Assembly: GCA_009787485.1 (NCBI GenBank)
Contig: WQWP01000012.1
Span: forward strand, 1 to 27,277
Origin: Lentimicrobiaceae bacterium
GTDB lineage: Bacteria > Bacteroidota > Bacteroidia > Bacteroidales > WCHB1-69
Reading direction: 5' to 3'
Length of the DNA: 27,277 bases
Under the pieces are notes generated by a model that made no database searches, was not told where the DNA came from, and worked only from the letters and a program-made list of their open reading frames with translations. The position numbers and the translations under genes were made by a program. Shown piece by piece: positions 1 to 8,574 of this stretch (its first letter is position 1; each line of letters starts with the position of its first letter).

Positions 1-644
1 TGCGGATATTAGATGTGGGTTGTGGCACCGGTCGCCACGCCATTGAGTTAACAAGGCGCGGATATAGCGTAACCGGTATTGATTTATCGGAATCGCAGAT
101 AAAAAGGGCAAGAGAAAAAGCACAAGCCGGCAATTTGTCCATTAATTTTCAATGTCAGGATGCTCGAAACTTACCGTTTAGCAACGAATTTGATATTGCC
201 ATCATGCTTTGTGAAGGCGGTTTTTCGTTAATGGAAACCGATGAAATGAACTATGAAATCCTGAAAAGCGTTACTAAATCGCTCAAGCCTCAAGCAAAAC
301 TTATTTTCACAACACTAAACGGCTTATTCCCGTTATTTCATTCAGTGAATGAGTTTTATTCCTCTGCACAAGAAGAAGGCAATTCAATATGTAAAAGTAA
401 CGGTTTTGATTTAATGACCTTTCGCGACAATAATGTCGTAGAATTTGAAGATGATTCCGGCAATAAAAAGAGCCTCGAATGTAACGAAAGATACTATGTG
501 CCTTGCGAAATAACGTGGTTGTTGAAATCTTTGGGATATACGACAATAGGCATATTCGGGGCAAGGCTTGGCGCATTTTCGAGAGAGCACAAATTGACTA
601 CAAAAGATTTTGAAATGCTTGTAATTGCTGAAATCCGACCATAG
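1..644 (+). CDS. Class I SAM-dependent methyltransferase (5' end outside window)
   Basis: Probable methyltransferase using S-adenosylmethionine; the substrate cannot be told. The frame is open to the left edge and begins there with ILDVGCGTGRHAIEL, the glycine-rich motif I that binds SAM, so only a short N-terminus is missing. A GTG at 15 lies inside this motif and cannot be the true start. Further on, GIDLSESQIKRA gives the acidic end of strand beta-2, CQDARNLPF fits motif II, and FDIAIMLCEGGF is the motif-III region, the usual order of a Rossmann-fold methyltransferase. It ends with TAG three bases before the next gene, so the two are probably co-transcribed. Class is secure; specific function unknown. 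Confidence 0.85.
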   Translation, partial: RILDVGCGTGRHAIELTRRGYSVTGIDLSESQIKRAREKAQAGNLSINFQCQDARNLPFSNEFDIAIMLCEGGFSLMETDEMNYEILKSVTKSLKPQAKLIFTTLNGLFPLFHSVNEFYSSAQEEGNSICKSNGFDLMTFRDNNVVEFEDDSGNKKSLECNERYYVPCEITWLLKSLGYTTIGIFGARLGAFSREHKLTTKDFEMLVIAEIRP

Positions 645-647
645 AAA

Positions 648-1091
648 ATGAGAATAGAAAAGATAACCCATAACAAGAAGCAATATCTTGACTTGTTGCT
701 ATTAGCAGACGAGCAAGAAGCTATGATTGACAGGTATTTGGCAGCCGGAGATATGTTTGCACTATACGATGATGACTTGAAGAGCGTTTGCGTTGTTGTA
801 GCAATAGACGGAGACACTTGTGAATTGAAAAACATAGCAACGAACAAAAAATATCAAGGGAAAGGATATGCCAAGGCGCTAATAAAATTCATCTCTGATT
901 TTTACAAAAACGACTATAAAACAATGATAGTCGGAACAGGCGAAGTGCCGACTATATTGTCATTTTATGAAAGTTGCGGATTTGAAAAATCGTATCGTAT
1001 AAAGAATTTTTTTACCGATAATTATGACCATCCAATGCTTGAAGAAGGGATACAACTCATTGACATGGTTTACCTGAAAAAAGATTTATAG
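648..1091 (+). CDS. GNAT family N-acetyltransferase
   Basis: Predicted acetyl-CoA-dependent N-acyltransferase of 147 residues, the normal size for a single GNAT domain. Motif A, which binds the pyrophosphate of acetyl-CoA, is seen as KYQGKGYAKAL around residues 69-77 (Q-x-G-x-G/A signature), after the strand CELKNIAT. Motif B is FYESCGFEKS around 106-115, typical of the C-terminal beta-bulge. The ATG follows the methyltransferase stop by three bases, so translation is likely coupled. The acceptor is unknown; small molecules or antibiotics are possible, but nothing here shows it. It ends with TAG and faces the convergent permease gene across an empty spacer. Confidence 0.85.
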   Translation: MRIEKITHNKKQYLDLLLLADEQEAMIDRYLAAGDMFALYDDDLKSVCVVVAIDGDTCELKNIATNKKYQGKGYAKALIKFISDFYKNDYKTMIVGTGEVPTILSFYESCGFEKSYRIKNFFTDNYDHPMLEEGIQLIDMVYLKKDL

Positions 1092-1382
1092 ATGCCTGCC
1101 TCTAACGAGTACTACGTTTGTCTGTACATTATTTGACCTCCTCTCTTTTTTGTGTCAACCTGTTTTGTGACGAGAAAAAGGAACGCCTATGCCGGCACTT
1201 GGCATCCCTATAAGGTGCAATATTCGCTAAAAAACACACTTTTTTACGCAAATCTTATAAAACTAATTGATATTCAATATATTGTACGAAAAACAGTGTA
1301 AAAACTCAATATATTATCGCTGTATTATCCCCCCTAATCATCACACAATAAAAGCGGTTTAATTGACGTTAAAAATGCGGTT
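1092..1382. other. Intergenic spacer between convergent genes
   Basis: This 291-base AT-rich spacer lies between two gene 3' ends. I see no convincing ORF, RNA gene or strong terminator. A weak 5-bp stem (1189-1205) has no U-run. Confidence 0.5.
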
Positions 1383-2162
1383 TTAATGCAACAAGTCCCC
1401 CGGCGTAATCACCCCCAGCAGTTGTAAAATAACAATTCCTATCAAAACCAGCACAATATAGCGAATAAACGGCGCGCCTTTTTTTACTGCCAAATGGGCT
1501 GCCAAACCTGCGCCAATCATGTTTCCAATGGCGTGAATCAACCCGAAAGACCAATATACATTGCCTTGCAACGCAAAAATAATTAATGAAAACGGCACGT
1601 AAAGCAGTACCAAAACGTTTTTTAATATGTTGGCTTTTAGCAAATTATACCCGTTGCCCAACACCAAAACAGCAAGGAGTAAGTACCCGATGCCCACATG
1701 CACAAAACCACCGTAAATACCCAGCAAAAAGTAAAGCAGATATTGATGAATGGAGATTTTACGATTCACCAAGTCTGTTCTCTCATGAATATATCTATCC
1801 GGATTGACGATCAAAGAGATTCCGAATAGAATGACCACGCCTGCAAAAATGTATTGAAATAATTTGTTCGACAAGAAACCAGTAATCACAGCGCCGGCAA
1901 GACTTCCCAAAATGATGGGAGCCGCCAGCCGTGCAATGAATCGCCAATCAATGAGCTTGTTTTTTTGAAAATAGGCTACCGCCGTGGCGTTTTGAAAAAC
2001 AATGCCAATCCGGTTGGTGCCGTTGGCTACTAAGGGAGGCAAACCCAAAAACATAAAAACGGATAGAGAGACAACAGTACCTCCGCCGGCAAGCGTATTA
2101 ATAAAGCCGACAATAATGCCTGAACAAATGAGGATAGTGATGGAAACCCACGTTAACTCCAT
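1383..2162 (-). CDS. TauE/SafE family sulfite/anion exporter (membrane permease)
   Basis: Inner-membrane permease of the TauE/SafE (DUF81) family, 259 residues, the usual size. It shows the family's internal duplication: the N-terminal half carries FINTLAGGGTVVSL at about 20-33 followed by LPPLVANGTNRIG at 41-53, and the second half carries GIYGGFVHVGIGYLLL at 148-163 followed by NLLKANILKN. About eight hydrophobic segments are visible. Family members export sulfite, sulfoacetate or other organosulfur anions, but many are uncharacterised, so substrate is not assigned. It is the last gene of a minus-strand group, 12 bases after the zinc-ribbon gene, whose proteins have no evident functional link to transport. 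Confidence 0.88.
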   Translation of the reverse strand: MELTWVSITILICSGIIVGFINTLAGGGTVVSLSVFMFLGLPPLVANGTNRIGIVFQNATAVAYFQKNKLIDWRFIARLAAPIILGSLAGAVITGFLSNKLFQYIFAGVVILFGISLIVNPDRYIHERTDLVNRKISIHQYLLYFLLGIYGGFVHVGIGYLLLAVLVLGNGYNLLKANILKNVLVLLYVPFSLIIFALQGNVYWSFGLIHAIGNMIGAGLAAHLAVKKGAPFIRYIVLVLIGIVILQLLGVITPGDLLH

Positions 2163-2174
2163 CTATGTTGTGTT

Positions 2175-3017
2175 TTAAACTTCCAAAGGATTGTTGCTTT
2201 CCACTAACTGTTTGTCAATGAAAATTCTACCGCATGCTTCGCACACAATAATCTTTTTGTGCAAGTGAATATCCAATTGACGTTGAGGCGGAATTTTGCT
2301 GAAGCAGCCGCCACACGCGTCGCGCTCTATCAGCACTATTGCCAAGCCATTGCGCGCGTTGTTGCGAATGCGTTCAAACGCATTGAGCAAACGAACATCC
2401 ACGTTCTTTTTTAATTCTTCCGCGCTTTCTATCAATTCTTGTTCTTCTTTTTTTGTATCGGCAATAATATCAGCAAGTTCATCTTTCTTTTGCGTTAGAA
2501 TTTCATCCATTTCATTTCTCTTTTCTTCAAATACGGCAATATCTTCCGTTTTTGTAATAACATCTGCACTGAACTTTGCTTTATGTTTTTCTGCCACCTG
2601 AATTTCTAATTTCTGATATTCAATTTCTTTAGTAAGTGATTCATATTCACGGTTGTTACGCACGTTGTTTTGCTGTTCTTCATAGCGCTTAATCAAACCG
2701 GCGGAGTCTTTCATTTTCACATCTTGCGCTACAATTTTTTGCTTGAGTTCTTCCAGTTCCTCTTTGTGCTTTTCAATACGTGTTTGCATGCCTTCCAAGG
2801 CATCTTCCAAATCACGCACTTCGTTAGGAAGTTCACCTCTGATGACACGAATTTTATCAATTTGTGAACAAATTTGCTGCAAATTGTACAACGAAAGCAA
2901 TTTTTTTGCTATGGTAATCTCCTCTACACCTTCTTGAGGGATAGCTTCGGGAAGGTTTGTAATTTTTTCGTTATACTCAACAGCAGGTTGATTTTCAGCT
3001 CCTTTTTTCTTAGCCAT
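2175..3017 (-). CDS. Coiled-coil protein with C-terminal C4 zinc ribbon
   Basis: A 280-residue protein of the zinc-ribbon/coiled-coil family (CT398/HP0958-like, zf-RING_7). Residues about 50-205 are a long charged helical hairpin rich in Glu, Lys and Gln. The C-terminus carries two Cys pairs, Cys235/Cys238 (CGGC) and Cys259/Cys262 (CEAC), which should bind one zinc. Characterised relatives act as nucleic-acid or protein-binding adaptors, for example the flagellar chaperone FlgZ in Helicobacter; no flagellar genes are seen here and the role in Bacteroidota is unknown. The gene lies 29 bases after nif3. This pairing is, from memory, common in Bacteroidales, suggesting a shared though undefined role. 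Confidence 0.88.
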   Translation of the reverse strand: MAKKKGAENQPAVEYNEKITNLPEAIPQEGVEEITIAKKLLSLYNLQQICSQIDKIRVIRGELPNEVRDLEDALEGMQTRIEKHKEELEELKQKIVAQDVKMKDSAGLIKRYEEQQNNVRNNREYESLTKEIEYQKLEIQVAEKHKAKFSADVITKTEDIAVFEEKRNEMDEILTQKKDELADIIADTKKEEQELIESAEELKKNVDVRLLNAFERIRNNARNGLAIVLIERDACGGCFSKIPPQRQLDIHLHKKIIVCEACGRIFIDKQLVESNNPLEV

Positions 3018-3046
3018 ATTATTTTTTTTTGGTCTTGATTAACAAT

Positions 3047-4144
3047 TTATGCCCTATGAACTACAGGAAATTCTACTTCTGTAAAATGGGTCGCAAAAGT
3101 ATTAAAATTTTCTTTTAAAAGGGCAACGATAATTTCTCGAATAAAGTGCTCCCCTTCAAAGTGTCCGATATCCATCAACAGCATTTTGTTTTCCGGAATG
3201 AAGAAGTCGTGGTACTTTAAGTCGCCGGTAATGAAGGCGTCGGCCCCTGCCGATAGTGCATCCGAAACGAACGAGGCGCCGCCCCCGCCGCAAACTGCCA
3301 CTTTTTTAATTTCCGCATTCAGATTTCCTGAAAATCTCACCGCCTCTAATGTCAGTTTTTCTTTTACATATTGAATAAACTCTTTTGCCGACATGGCTTG
3401 GGGCAGCAAACCGATTCTTCCTAAGCCAACCTCTTTATTTTGATTTTCCAATGCGATAATATCAAATGCCGGTTCCTCGTATGGATGATGTTGGTATAAA
3501 ATTTCTATAACCTGCCGTTTTTTTACTTTCGGAAAAATCATTTCTATGCGCTCTTCTTCCACGCGCTCTATACGGTTGCGTTGCCCAATGTGCGGATCTG
3601 CGCCCGCAAGCGGCTTAAACGAACCTAACCCTTCACAGGTGAAACTGCAATGCGAGTAGTTGCCTATGTTGCCACAGCCGGCTCTAAACAGTGCATCTTT
3701 CAGTAAAACACTGTTTTCGGAAGGTACAAAAATAACTAATTTGTAGAATTGGCTTTCTTTGGGCGACAATACGCTCAGTTTTTGGAGTCCCAGTTTTTGG
3801 GCAAAGAGCACGTTGCCTCCCTCTTTCCCGCTGTCAATATTGGTGTGCATGGAATAAATCAAGATTCTATTTTCCAACGCTTTGCATAATATTTTCCCCA
3901 CACGGTCGGTCGGCTCTATTTTCTTGAGTCCGTTTCTATAAATAATTGGATGGTGCGAAATAACCATATTAGAGCCTTTGGAAATCGCTTCTTCAATTAC
4001 GGCTTCGCTCATGTCGAAACACACCACAATGCCAGTAATTTCACGCTCTTTGTCGCCGCATTGAACACCGCAGTTATCAAAATCTTCTTGCCAATGCAAA
4101 GGGAACTTTTGTTCTAAAAAATGGATGACTTCTTTGATTTTCAT
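3047..4144 (-). CDS. Nif3-like dinuclear metal-centre protein
   Basis: Nif3/YqfO/YbgI family protein, 365 residues, the longer form with a CutA-like insert in the middle (about 130-235). The two-metal site is intact: His64-His65 in VISHHPIIY, His100 and Asp104 in HTNIDSGKEGGN, and His328/Glu331 in DIGHFEGEHF. The family forms hexameric toroids; the enzymatic role is unsettled, and some relatives are annotated as GTP cyclohydrolase I type 2 without firm proof. It heads a minus-strand operon with the zinc-ribbon gene and the TauE permease. A perfect TATTTTTG box lies 21-28 bases upstream of the ATG. Confidence 0.92.
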   Translation of the reverse strand: MKIKEVIHFLEQKFPLHWQEDFDNCGVQCGDKEREITGIVVCFDMSEAVIEEAISKGSNMVISHHPIIYRNGLKKIEPTDRVGKILCKALENRILIYSMHTNIDSGKEGGNVLFAQKLGLQKLSVLSPKESQFYKLVIFVPSENSVLLKDALFRAGCGNIGNYSHCSFTCEGLGSFKPLAGADPHIGQRNRIERVEEERIEMIFPKVKKRQVIEILYQHHPYEEPAFDIIALENQNKEVGLGRIGLLPQAMSAKEFIQYVKEKLTLEAVRFSGNLNAEIKKVAVCGGGGASFVSDALSAGADAFITGDLKYHDFFIPENKMLLMDIGHFEGEHFIREIIVALLKENFNTFATHFTEVEFPVVHRA

Positions 4145-4164
4145 GTCTATGATTTTTGAGTTTA

Positions 4165-4172
4165 CAAAAATA
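4165..4172 (-). promoter_or_regulatory. Putative -7 promoter box for nif3
   Basis: Read on the minus strand this is TATTTTTG, a perfect match to the Bacteroidota TAnnTTTG -7 element. It would start transcription about 15 bases before the nif3 ATG. No clear TTG -33 element is seen. Confidence 0.45.
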
Positions 4173-4254
4173 TTTTTTTTTTAATTCGTTGGCGCATGAT
4201 TTGAGAATTATATGTTTATTTGCATCTTATTTATTGTAACCAAAATCAATGCTT

Positions 4255-5127
4255 ATGAAAAAAATATTTTATCTATGCTTTTGTATAGCGCTTATAGTTG
4301 CATATTCTTGTAAAAAAGACCCTGTAGAAAAAAATACGGTATTAAATATTGCAGCCATAAACAGCAATAACTCGCAACTTGTTAATGTAAACTTGGAATC
4401 TATGAAGAAAACAACGTTCTCAATAGGTTGCCATGTCATGTCGTCTGCAACTTTTAATGTCAAAAATAAAACCTTTGGCTATATGGCGTGCGACAATAAA
4501 TATCGTATTGTGGATATTGAGGCAGGCAGGGAGATCAAACAAATCCCATTAGTAGAAGCCATTTCTTTTGCAGTAGTGGATACGATTCGCAATCTATTGA
4601 TTGGGCATTATAATAATGGAACAGACCGTGTGGTTACAGTAAATCTGACCGATGGAAATATAGTATCTGATAAACAGTTTTATAGCGACGTATTTTGGGA
4701 TGCTTCCACCTGGTTTTTTCGAGATATTGAAAATGAATATGTTTTATTAAGAAGCGATAATGTATTAGTATTTGTTAATCCTCCTACCGGAAATATAGTT
4801 AAAACATTAAGTTTAACCACTGATGCCGGTAATGGGGTTTACGATAGAAAAAACAACCGTTTAATCGGAACAACTTATGAAGCAGCTAAAAACTACATTG
4901 TAACTATTGACGTAAACACAGGCAAGACCTTGAGCAAAGTAGTTGCTCAAGGTCTTGGCGATCACTTTGCTGCCGAAATGGATTATGATGCTGAAACCAA
5001 TTGTTATGTTTTGGTTAGCTCCAACAATGAGGTATTATTTTTCGATGTTGACACAGGAGAGATGAAAGACAGGGTTCAGCTTGATTTTGATTTGGTTTCG
5101 TTGAAGCTTTGGCGGGATAGAGGATAA
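4255..5127 (+). CDS. Lipoprotein with YncE-like beta-propeller repeats
   Basis: Predicted membrane-anchored lipoprotein of 290 residues. It starts with a short signal peptide ending in IVAYSC, so Cys19 would be lipidated; the next residues are KKDP. I chose the ATG at 4255 over the one six bases earlier because it gives a typical MKK signal peptide. The body has five evenly spaced blade-like turns roughly 45 residues apart: VDIEAGREI, VNLTDGNIV, VNPPTGNIV, IDVNTGKTL and FDVDTGEM. Such turns are typical of WD40/YncE-like beta-propellers. No catalytic motif is visible, and binding or sensing partners are unknown. It is transcribed alone, divergently from nif3. Confidence 0.75.
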   Translation: MKKIFYLCFCIALIVAYSCKKDPVEKNTVLNIAAINSNNSQLVNVNLESMKKTTFSIGCHVMSSATFNVKNKTFGYMACDNKYRIVDIEAGREIKQIPLVEAISFAVVDTIRNLLIGHYNNGTDRVVTVNLTDGNIVSDKQFYSDVFWDASTWFFRDIENEYVLLRSDNVLVFVNPPTGNIVKTLSLTTDAGNGVYDRKNNRLIGTTYEAAKNYIVTIDVNTGKTLSKVVAQGLGDHFAAEMDYDAETNCYVLVSSNNEVLFFDVDTGEMKDRVQLDFDLVSLKLWRDRG

Positions 5128-5194
5128 ATTTATAGTATTTACTTAGACAAAAAAAACTCAAAAATTAAAAATATTTTTCTGTTTTTACAGTTTA

Positions 5195-5224
5195 TTGAAT
5201 AATTGTAGAAAATTTGCATCTTTG
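5195..5224 (+). promoter_or_regulatory. Putative promoter of the DUF454-tolC operon
   Basis: A TTG at 5195-5197 is followed after 19 bases by CATCTTTG (5217-5224), one mismatch from TAnnTTTG. The spacing suits the Bacteroidota housekeeping sigma factor. It lies about 45 bases before the TTG start. Confidence 0.4.
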
Positions 5225-5267
5225 CTATCAAAGGAAAAACAAAATCTGATAAATAAAAACAATTAAT

Positions 5268-5648
5268 TTGGATTATAAGAGAACACTCTATATCACATTA
5301 GGAAGCATTTCACTTGTACTGGGAACAGTGGGAATTTTCTTACCATTACTCCCCACAACGCCTTTTTACCTGCTAACCGCATGGCTATATATGCAAAGCT
5401 CCCCAAAATTGTATCAAAAAGTTATGAGTAACAAATACTTTGGAACAATTGTCCGAAATTTTCAAGAAAACAAATCCATATCTTTAAAAACAAAAATTAT
5501 TACTATTTCGATGCTTTGGGTTATCATCCTGCTTTCGGCATTTTTGGTAGTTTCCGCTTGGTGGCTCAGGTTGCTGTTGTTTGCTGTTGCTATCGGAGTT
5601 ACGATCCATGTGCTTTCGTATCGAACAACGAAAAAAATTAAGAGTTAA
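5268..5648 (+). CDS. DUF454 (YbaN-like) inner membrane protein
   Basis: Small membrane protein of 126 residues with the DUF454/YbaN signature: a first hydrophobic helix LGSISLVLGTVGIFLPLLP, then the conserved LPLLPTTPFYLLTAWL, an amphipathic stretch, and two more hydrophobic helices near the C-terminus. The function of the family is unknown. The start is TTG at 5268: there is no ATG between the upstream in-frame stop (5250-5252) and the first conserved helix, so a rare start codon is required. The TolC-type gene begins 20 bases after the stop, so the two are probably co-transcribed. Confidence 0.8.
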   Translation: MDYKRTLYITLGSISLVLGTVGIFLPLLPTTPFYLLTAWLYMQSSPKLYQKVMSNKYFGTIVRNFQENKSISLKTKIITISMLWVIILLSAFLVVSAWWLRLLLFAVAIGVTIHVLSYRTTKKIKS

Positions 5649-5668
5649 GAATAAATACATAAATCTTC

Positions 5669-6931
5669 ATGAAAAAAATTATATCATTCACATTTTTTGC
5701 TGTTGTACTAACATTTGGCATGCAAACCATAAGCGCCCAGCGGGTTTTAACTTACACGGAATATGTCAAAAATGTTCGTGAGAAAAACATCGAGTATCTT
5801 GTTGAAAGATACAATATATCTATCGCTGAGGCAAATGCACGGGCAGCAAGAGTTATGCCTGACCCTGAATTTTCATTCAATTATGAAAATAATCAGGATT
5901 GGAATGTGCAAATGGGACAGGTTTACTCCGCTGAACTCGGCTACACATTGGAACTTGGTGGAAAGCGCCGCGCAAGAATAGCCGCTGCTAAAAGCGAGCA
6001 ACAGATGACCGAAGCATTGGTTGAGGATTTTTTTCGCAACTTGCGTGCAGATGCCACGCTCTTTTATTTGGAGGCGTTGAAACAGAAGCAACTTGCCGGC
6101 TTGGCTTTGTCGTCTTATCAAAGCATGAGGGCTTTGGCGCATGCAGATAGTTTGCGCCATGCAGTTGGCGAAATTTCCGAAGTGGATGCCATGCAATCTC
6201 GCTTGGAAACGAACACAATGATGAGCGATTATTTTCAGGCGGAAATGGGGTATAGAAATATGCTTTTCGATTTAGTGGTTTTCGAAGGCGGCACGGCGGC
6301 GATAGATTCAATTTCGGGCGAGTTGTCGCTGATCATTCGCACTTATCAGTTGCCAAATTTAATAGACCTTGCACAAGATAACCGAGCAGATTTAAGGGCA
6401 GCAATTCGTGGTCGCGAACTCTCGGCAGCAAACTTAAGGCTTGCCAAAGCCAACCGGATTATTGACTTGGGGTTGAATATCGGTTTTGCGCATAATACCG
6501 TGGCACTCAACGAAGAAGCGCCGGCGCCACGATTCAATGCCATTTCGGCAGGCATTTCAATTCCGCTGAAATTCTCAAGCATCAATAGAGGCGAATTGCA
6601 GGCGGCGCAATACTCCGAGCAACAGGCAGCCGCACAATATGATATGGTATTATTGCAAATTCGCAAAGAAGTGGAGCAATCTTACAATAATTACCTTTCG
6701 GCTTCCCGTCGGGCAGAACTGTATCAAAACAGCATCCTTGCCGATGCCACCACGATTTTAGAGCGGAAAAAATACAGCTATTCCCGTGGCGAAGCTTCAC
6801 TTTTGGAAGTTTTAGACGCTCAAAGAACGGCTAACGATGTTTTTCAAAGTTACTACGAAATGCTATACAATGCCAATGCTTCGCTGGTAGAGCTTTGCCG
6901 GGCGGTGGGGGTTTGGGATTTGGAGTTTTAA
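5669..6931 (+). CDS. TolC/CzcC-type outer membrane efflux protein
   Basis: Outer membrane channel of the TolC family, 420 residues, with a signal peptide (residues 1 to about 24, ending SAQ). The mature part shows two repeats of long amphipathic helices with short beta segments. PDPEFSFNYENNQ and YTLELGGKRRARIA resemble the CzcC/CusC subgroup; the second half repeats the pattern with ISIPLKFSSINRGELQAA, and GEASLLEVLDAQRTAND is the conserved C-terminal helix. Such channels carry metals or drugs out together with a periplasmic adaptor and an inner-membrane pump. No adaptor or RND pump gene is present in the window, so it is an orphan or works with a distant locus. It ends overlapping folD by four bases, tail to tail. 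Confidence 0.88.
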   Translation: MKKIISFTFFAVVLTFGMQTISAQRVLTYTEYVKNVREKNIEYLVERYNISIAEANARAARVMPDPEFSFNYENNQDWNVQMGQVYSAELGYTLELGGKRRARIAAAKSEQQMTEALVEDFFRNLRADATLFYLEALKQKQLAGLALSSYQSMRALAHADSLRHAVGEISEVDAMQSRLETNTMMSDYFQAEMGYRNMLFDLVVFEGGTAAIDSISGELSLIIRTYQLPNLIDLAQDNRADLRAAIRGRELSAANLRLAKANRIIDLGLNIGFAHNTVALNEEAPAPRFNAISAGISIPLKFSSINRGELQAAQYSEQQAAAQYDMVLLQIRKEVEQSYNNYLSASRRAELYQNSILADATTILERKKYSYSRGEASLLEVLDAQRTANDVFQSYYEMLYNANASLVELCRAVGVWDLEF

Positions 6932-7788
6932 ACCGCACACCTCCTCTTATAAATCTCCACTACATTCTCCAACAACGAAGCAACCGTCATCGGGCCCACG
7001 CCACCGGGCACCGGCGTAATAGCCGCCGCTTTCTTTTCAATATCTTGTACATCAATGCTGTTGTAAAGATCGCCCACCAATTTTCCATCCACACTGTTAA
7101 TGCCGACATCTACAACCACTGCGCCTTTTTTCAGCATATCCGCATGGAGCAGGTTGGGGTGTCCAATAGCAATAATTAAAATCTCTCCCTGGCGGGTTAG
7201 GTGAGGCAAATCTCTTGTTTTAGAATGACATACCGTAACAGAAGCATTTTCGCGAAGCATCAACTGCGCCATAGGCTTTCCTACCAAGTTACTTCTTCCA
7301 ATTACAACACAATGTTTACCTGTAATCGGAATATCCTCTGCCTTTAGCAGCGACAAAATTCCTTTGGGGGTGCAAGGAATAATCGCATCGTCGGATCGGT
7401 TTAACAACCCCACATTCATCGGGTGCAAACCATCTGCATCTTTTTTGTAATCAATAGCTTGCAACACAACATTTTGATCAATGTGTTTAGGTAAGGGCAA
7501 TTGCACCAATATGCCGTCTGTTTCGGGGTCATTGTTCAGTACTTCTATTAAGGCAAGCAATTCGTCTTGTGAGGTTGCATAAGGAAGCAACCTCAAATCG
7601 CATAAAATCCCTATTTCGTTGCACGATTTTTGTTTGCTTTTCACGTATGATGTGCTGGCGGGGTCATCGCCTGTTAAAACAATGCAAAGTTTGGGTGCAC
7701 GCCCGTGCTTTTTTACCAAATAGTCAATTTCAATAGCTAAAACCGACTTTATTTTCTTGGAAAGCGCCGCTCCGTTTAAGATTTTCAT
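6928..7788 (-). CDS. folD: Bifunctional methylenetetrahydrofolate dehydrogenase/cyclohydrolase
   Basis: FolD interconverts 5,10-methylene-, 5,10-methenyl- and 10-formyl-tetrahydrofolate in the cytoplasm, using NADP. The 286-residue length is normal. The conserved catalytic Tyr48 and Lys52 are in SYVKSKQK; DGILVQLPLP lies at 91-100, KDADGLHPMNVG at 116-127, the nucleotide-binding VIGRSNLVGKP at 162-172 and PVPGGVGPMT near 260. All family signatures are intact. It is a single gene, divergent from rpsP and convergent with the TolC-type gene. A TACCTTTGCCGCC promoter box lies shortly upstream. Confidence 0.97.
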   Translation of the reverse strand: MKILNGAALSKKIKSVLAIEIDYLVKKHGRAPKLCIVLTGDDPASTSYVKSKQKSCNEIGILCDLRLLPYATSQDELLALIEVLNNDPETDGILVQLPLPKHIDQNVVLQAIDYKKDADGLHPMNVGLLNRSDDAIIPCTPKGILSLLKAEDIPITGKHCVVIGRSNLVGKPMAQLMLRENASVTVCHSKTRDLPHLTRQGEILIIAIGHPNLLHADMLKKGAVVVDVGINSVDGKLVGDLYNSIDVQDIEKKAAAITPVPGGVGPMTVASLLENVVEIYKRRCAV

Positions 7789-7810
7789 AAAAATGTTGGT
7801 TAATGGGCGG

Positions 7811-7818
7811 CAAAGGTA
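7811..7818 (-). promoter_or_regulatory. Putative -7 promoter box for folD
   Basis: The minus strand reads TACCTTTG followed by CCGCC, a perfect TAnnTTTG match. Transcription would start about 16 bases before the folD ATG at 7788. No clear -33 TTG is seen at the expected spacing. Confidence 0.45.
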
Positions 7819-7872
7819 GCGTTTTTTTTATATTTTCGCGCCCCTAAAAAAATAAACCAAAATTAATTTATT

Positions 7873-8571
7873 ATGGCAACAAGAATCAGATTACAAAGAC
7901 ATGGTAAGAAAAATCAACCTTTTTACCACATTGTAATTGCGGATGGTCGTGCACCACGTGACGGACGTTTTATCGAAAAAATCGGCACCTACAACCCATT
8001 GACCCATCCTGCAACTATCAACATTGATTTCGATCGCGCATTGTATTGGGTAGAAACCGGCGCTTCTCCCTCCGATACTGTTCGCTCGATTCTCAAACAC
8101 GAAGGCGTGTATTTAATGAAACATTTGCGCGGCGGCATTGCTAAAGGCGCACTTACAGAAAACGATGCGAACAAGAAATTCTTAGCTTGGGAACAAGAAA
8201 AAGAATCGAAAGTAAGCAACACCAAACGTGAAGCAGCAGACCAAACCCGCGCTGAAAACAAAAAACGCTTAGATGCTGAAATTAAAGTTCGCGAAATTAT
8301 TGCGAAAAAAGTAGCCGCAAAATATGCAGTAGAAGCAGCAAAAGAAGCTAAAGCAGAAGTAGCAGCGGAAGAAGCGGCTGAAGTGGAAGCAGCAGAACAA
8401 GCAGCAAACGAAGTAGCAGTTGAATCAACCGAAGTAGCAGTTGAGCCAACAGAAGCAGTAGTTGAAGCAGCAGTAGAAGCAACAGCAGAAGTGGAAGTAG
8501 CCGAACAAACAACCGAACCCTCATCTACCGAAGCCCCCTTAGTAGCAGAAGAAGCAGCTCCTGTAGAGTAA
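7873..8571 (+). CDS. rpsP: 30S ribosomal protein S16 with Ala/Glu-rich C-terminal extension
   Basis: Small-subunit protein bS16, needed for 30S assembly. Residues 1 to about 85 are the canonical domain: ATRIRLQRHGKKNQPFYHI, then DGRAPRDGRFIEKIGTYNP and ALYWVETGASPSDTVRSIL. Bacterial S16 is usually 80-100 residues; this one has 232. From about residue 110 it runs through a charged helix into a low-complexity tail of Ala, Glu and Val with loose repeats such as VAVESTEVAVEPTEAVVEA. Longer S16 proteins are known from Bacteroidota, but this tail is long. A TATATTTTCG sequence at 7829-7838 may be its -7 region (one mismatch). The next gene starts three bases after the stop. Confidence 0.96.
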   Translation: MATRIRLQRHGKKNQPFYHIVIADGRAPRDGRFIEKIGTYNPLTHPATINIDFDRALYWVETGASPSDTVRSILKHEGVYLMKHLRGGIAKGALTENDANKKFLAWEQEKESKVSNTKREAADQTRAENKKRLDAEIKVREIIAKKVAAKYAVEAAKEAKAEVAAEEAAEVEAAEQAANEVAVESTEVAVEPTEAVVEAAVEATAEVEVAEQTTEPSSTEAPLVAEEAAPVE

Positions 8572-8574
8572 GCC

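Noticed and set aside
1189..1205. Small stem ATGCC/GGCAT as terminator between convergent genes.
   Set aside because: The stem is only 5 bp and no U-run follows on either strand.
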